Assembly (NCBI GenBank): GCA_902478605.1
Contig: CABSLQ010000107.1
Span: 1 to 5,542 of the forward strand
Direction: 5' to 3'
Length of the DNA: 5,542 nucleotides
Source: an uncultured Oscillospiraceae bacterium
Lineage (GTDB): Bacteria; Bacillota; Clostridia; Oscillospirales; Acutalibacteraceae
Below are positions 5,484-5,542 of this stretch, piece by piece (the first letter of the stretch is position 1; every line of letters starts with the position of its first letter). Below the pieces are notes generated by a model. It saw nothing but the letters and a program-made list of their open reading frames with translations, had not been told where the DNA came from and searched no databases. The translations under genes and the position numbers were made by a program.

Positions 5484-5490
5484 AATATAT

Positions 5491-5542
5491 GGGGGCGTAG
5501 CTCAGCTGGGAGAGCGTACGGTTCGCATCCGTAAGGTCGAGA
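5491..5542 (+). tRNA. tRNA-Ala (anticodon CGC), 3' end beyond the window
   Basis: The first 52 nt of a tRNA are present. The 5' acceptor strand is GGGGGCG (5491-5497), followed by T8 and A9. The D stem is GCTC/GAGC (5500-5503 with 5512-5515) around AGCTGGGA. The anticodon stem is TACGG/CCGTA (5517-5521 with 5529-5533), fully paired, with loop TTCGCAT. The anticodon CGC (5524-5526) reads the alanine codon GCG. The variable loop AGGTC is complete and the T stem is just starting. GCG is used often in this GC-rich DNA, consistent with keeping a dedicated CGC tRNA. More tRNAs may follow outside the window. Confidence 0.93.

Overview
The window is GC-rich DNA with the look of a Clostridia-type (low-branching Firmicutes, gut Oscillospirales-like) chromosome. 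The evidence is strong AGGAGG-type ribosome binding sites, sigma-A-type promoters, Gram-positive-style lipoprotein and regulator genes, and a hairpin-rich intergenic element at the left edge that resembles ones I remember from that group. The assignment is an inference from style and protein families, not from a marker gene.

Left part, minus strand. A block of three closely spaced hairpins (8-70) is followed by a strong hairpin (123-152) that probably terminates an FAD-dependent oxidoreductase gene (170-1420). Next is a small pyridoxamine-5'-phosphate-oxidase-like flavoprotein gene (1562-2020). It has its own promoter (2064-2092) and a textbook intrinsic terminator (1520-1552), so the two flavoprotein genes are probably separate transcription units.

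Right part, plus strand. A promoter (2163-2190), divergent from the flavoprotein promoter, drives a Crp/Fnr-fold regulator (2314-2976). A perfect 18-bp palindrome with CRP-site geometry sits exactly where transcription should start, which suggests autorepression. The regulator is followed at 34 nt by a lipoprotein substrate-binding protein (3011-4030), an overlapping permease (4005-4793) and a compact ATPase (4807-5427). Together they form a complete ABC importer of the nitrate/sulfonate/taurine/thiamine-precursor superfamily with unknown substrate. The spacing and overlap indicate one operon of regulator, binding protein, permease and ATPase. The 9-bp core of the operator recurs just before the transporter genes.

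Right edge. A TTGACA promoter four bases past the ATPase stop codon leads into a tRNA-Ala with anticodon CGC, cut off by the window end after 52 nt.

I see no mobile element, CRISPR array, defence system or clearly new multi-gene machinery. The most interesting item is the self-regulated importer operon: its regulator lacks cysteines and the cAMP-pocket residues, so its signal is unknown, and its operator can be read directly from the sequence.
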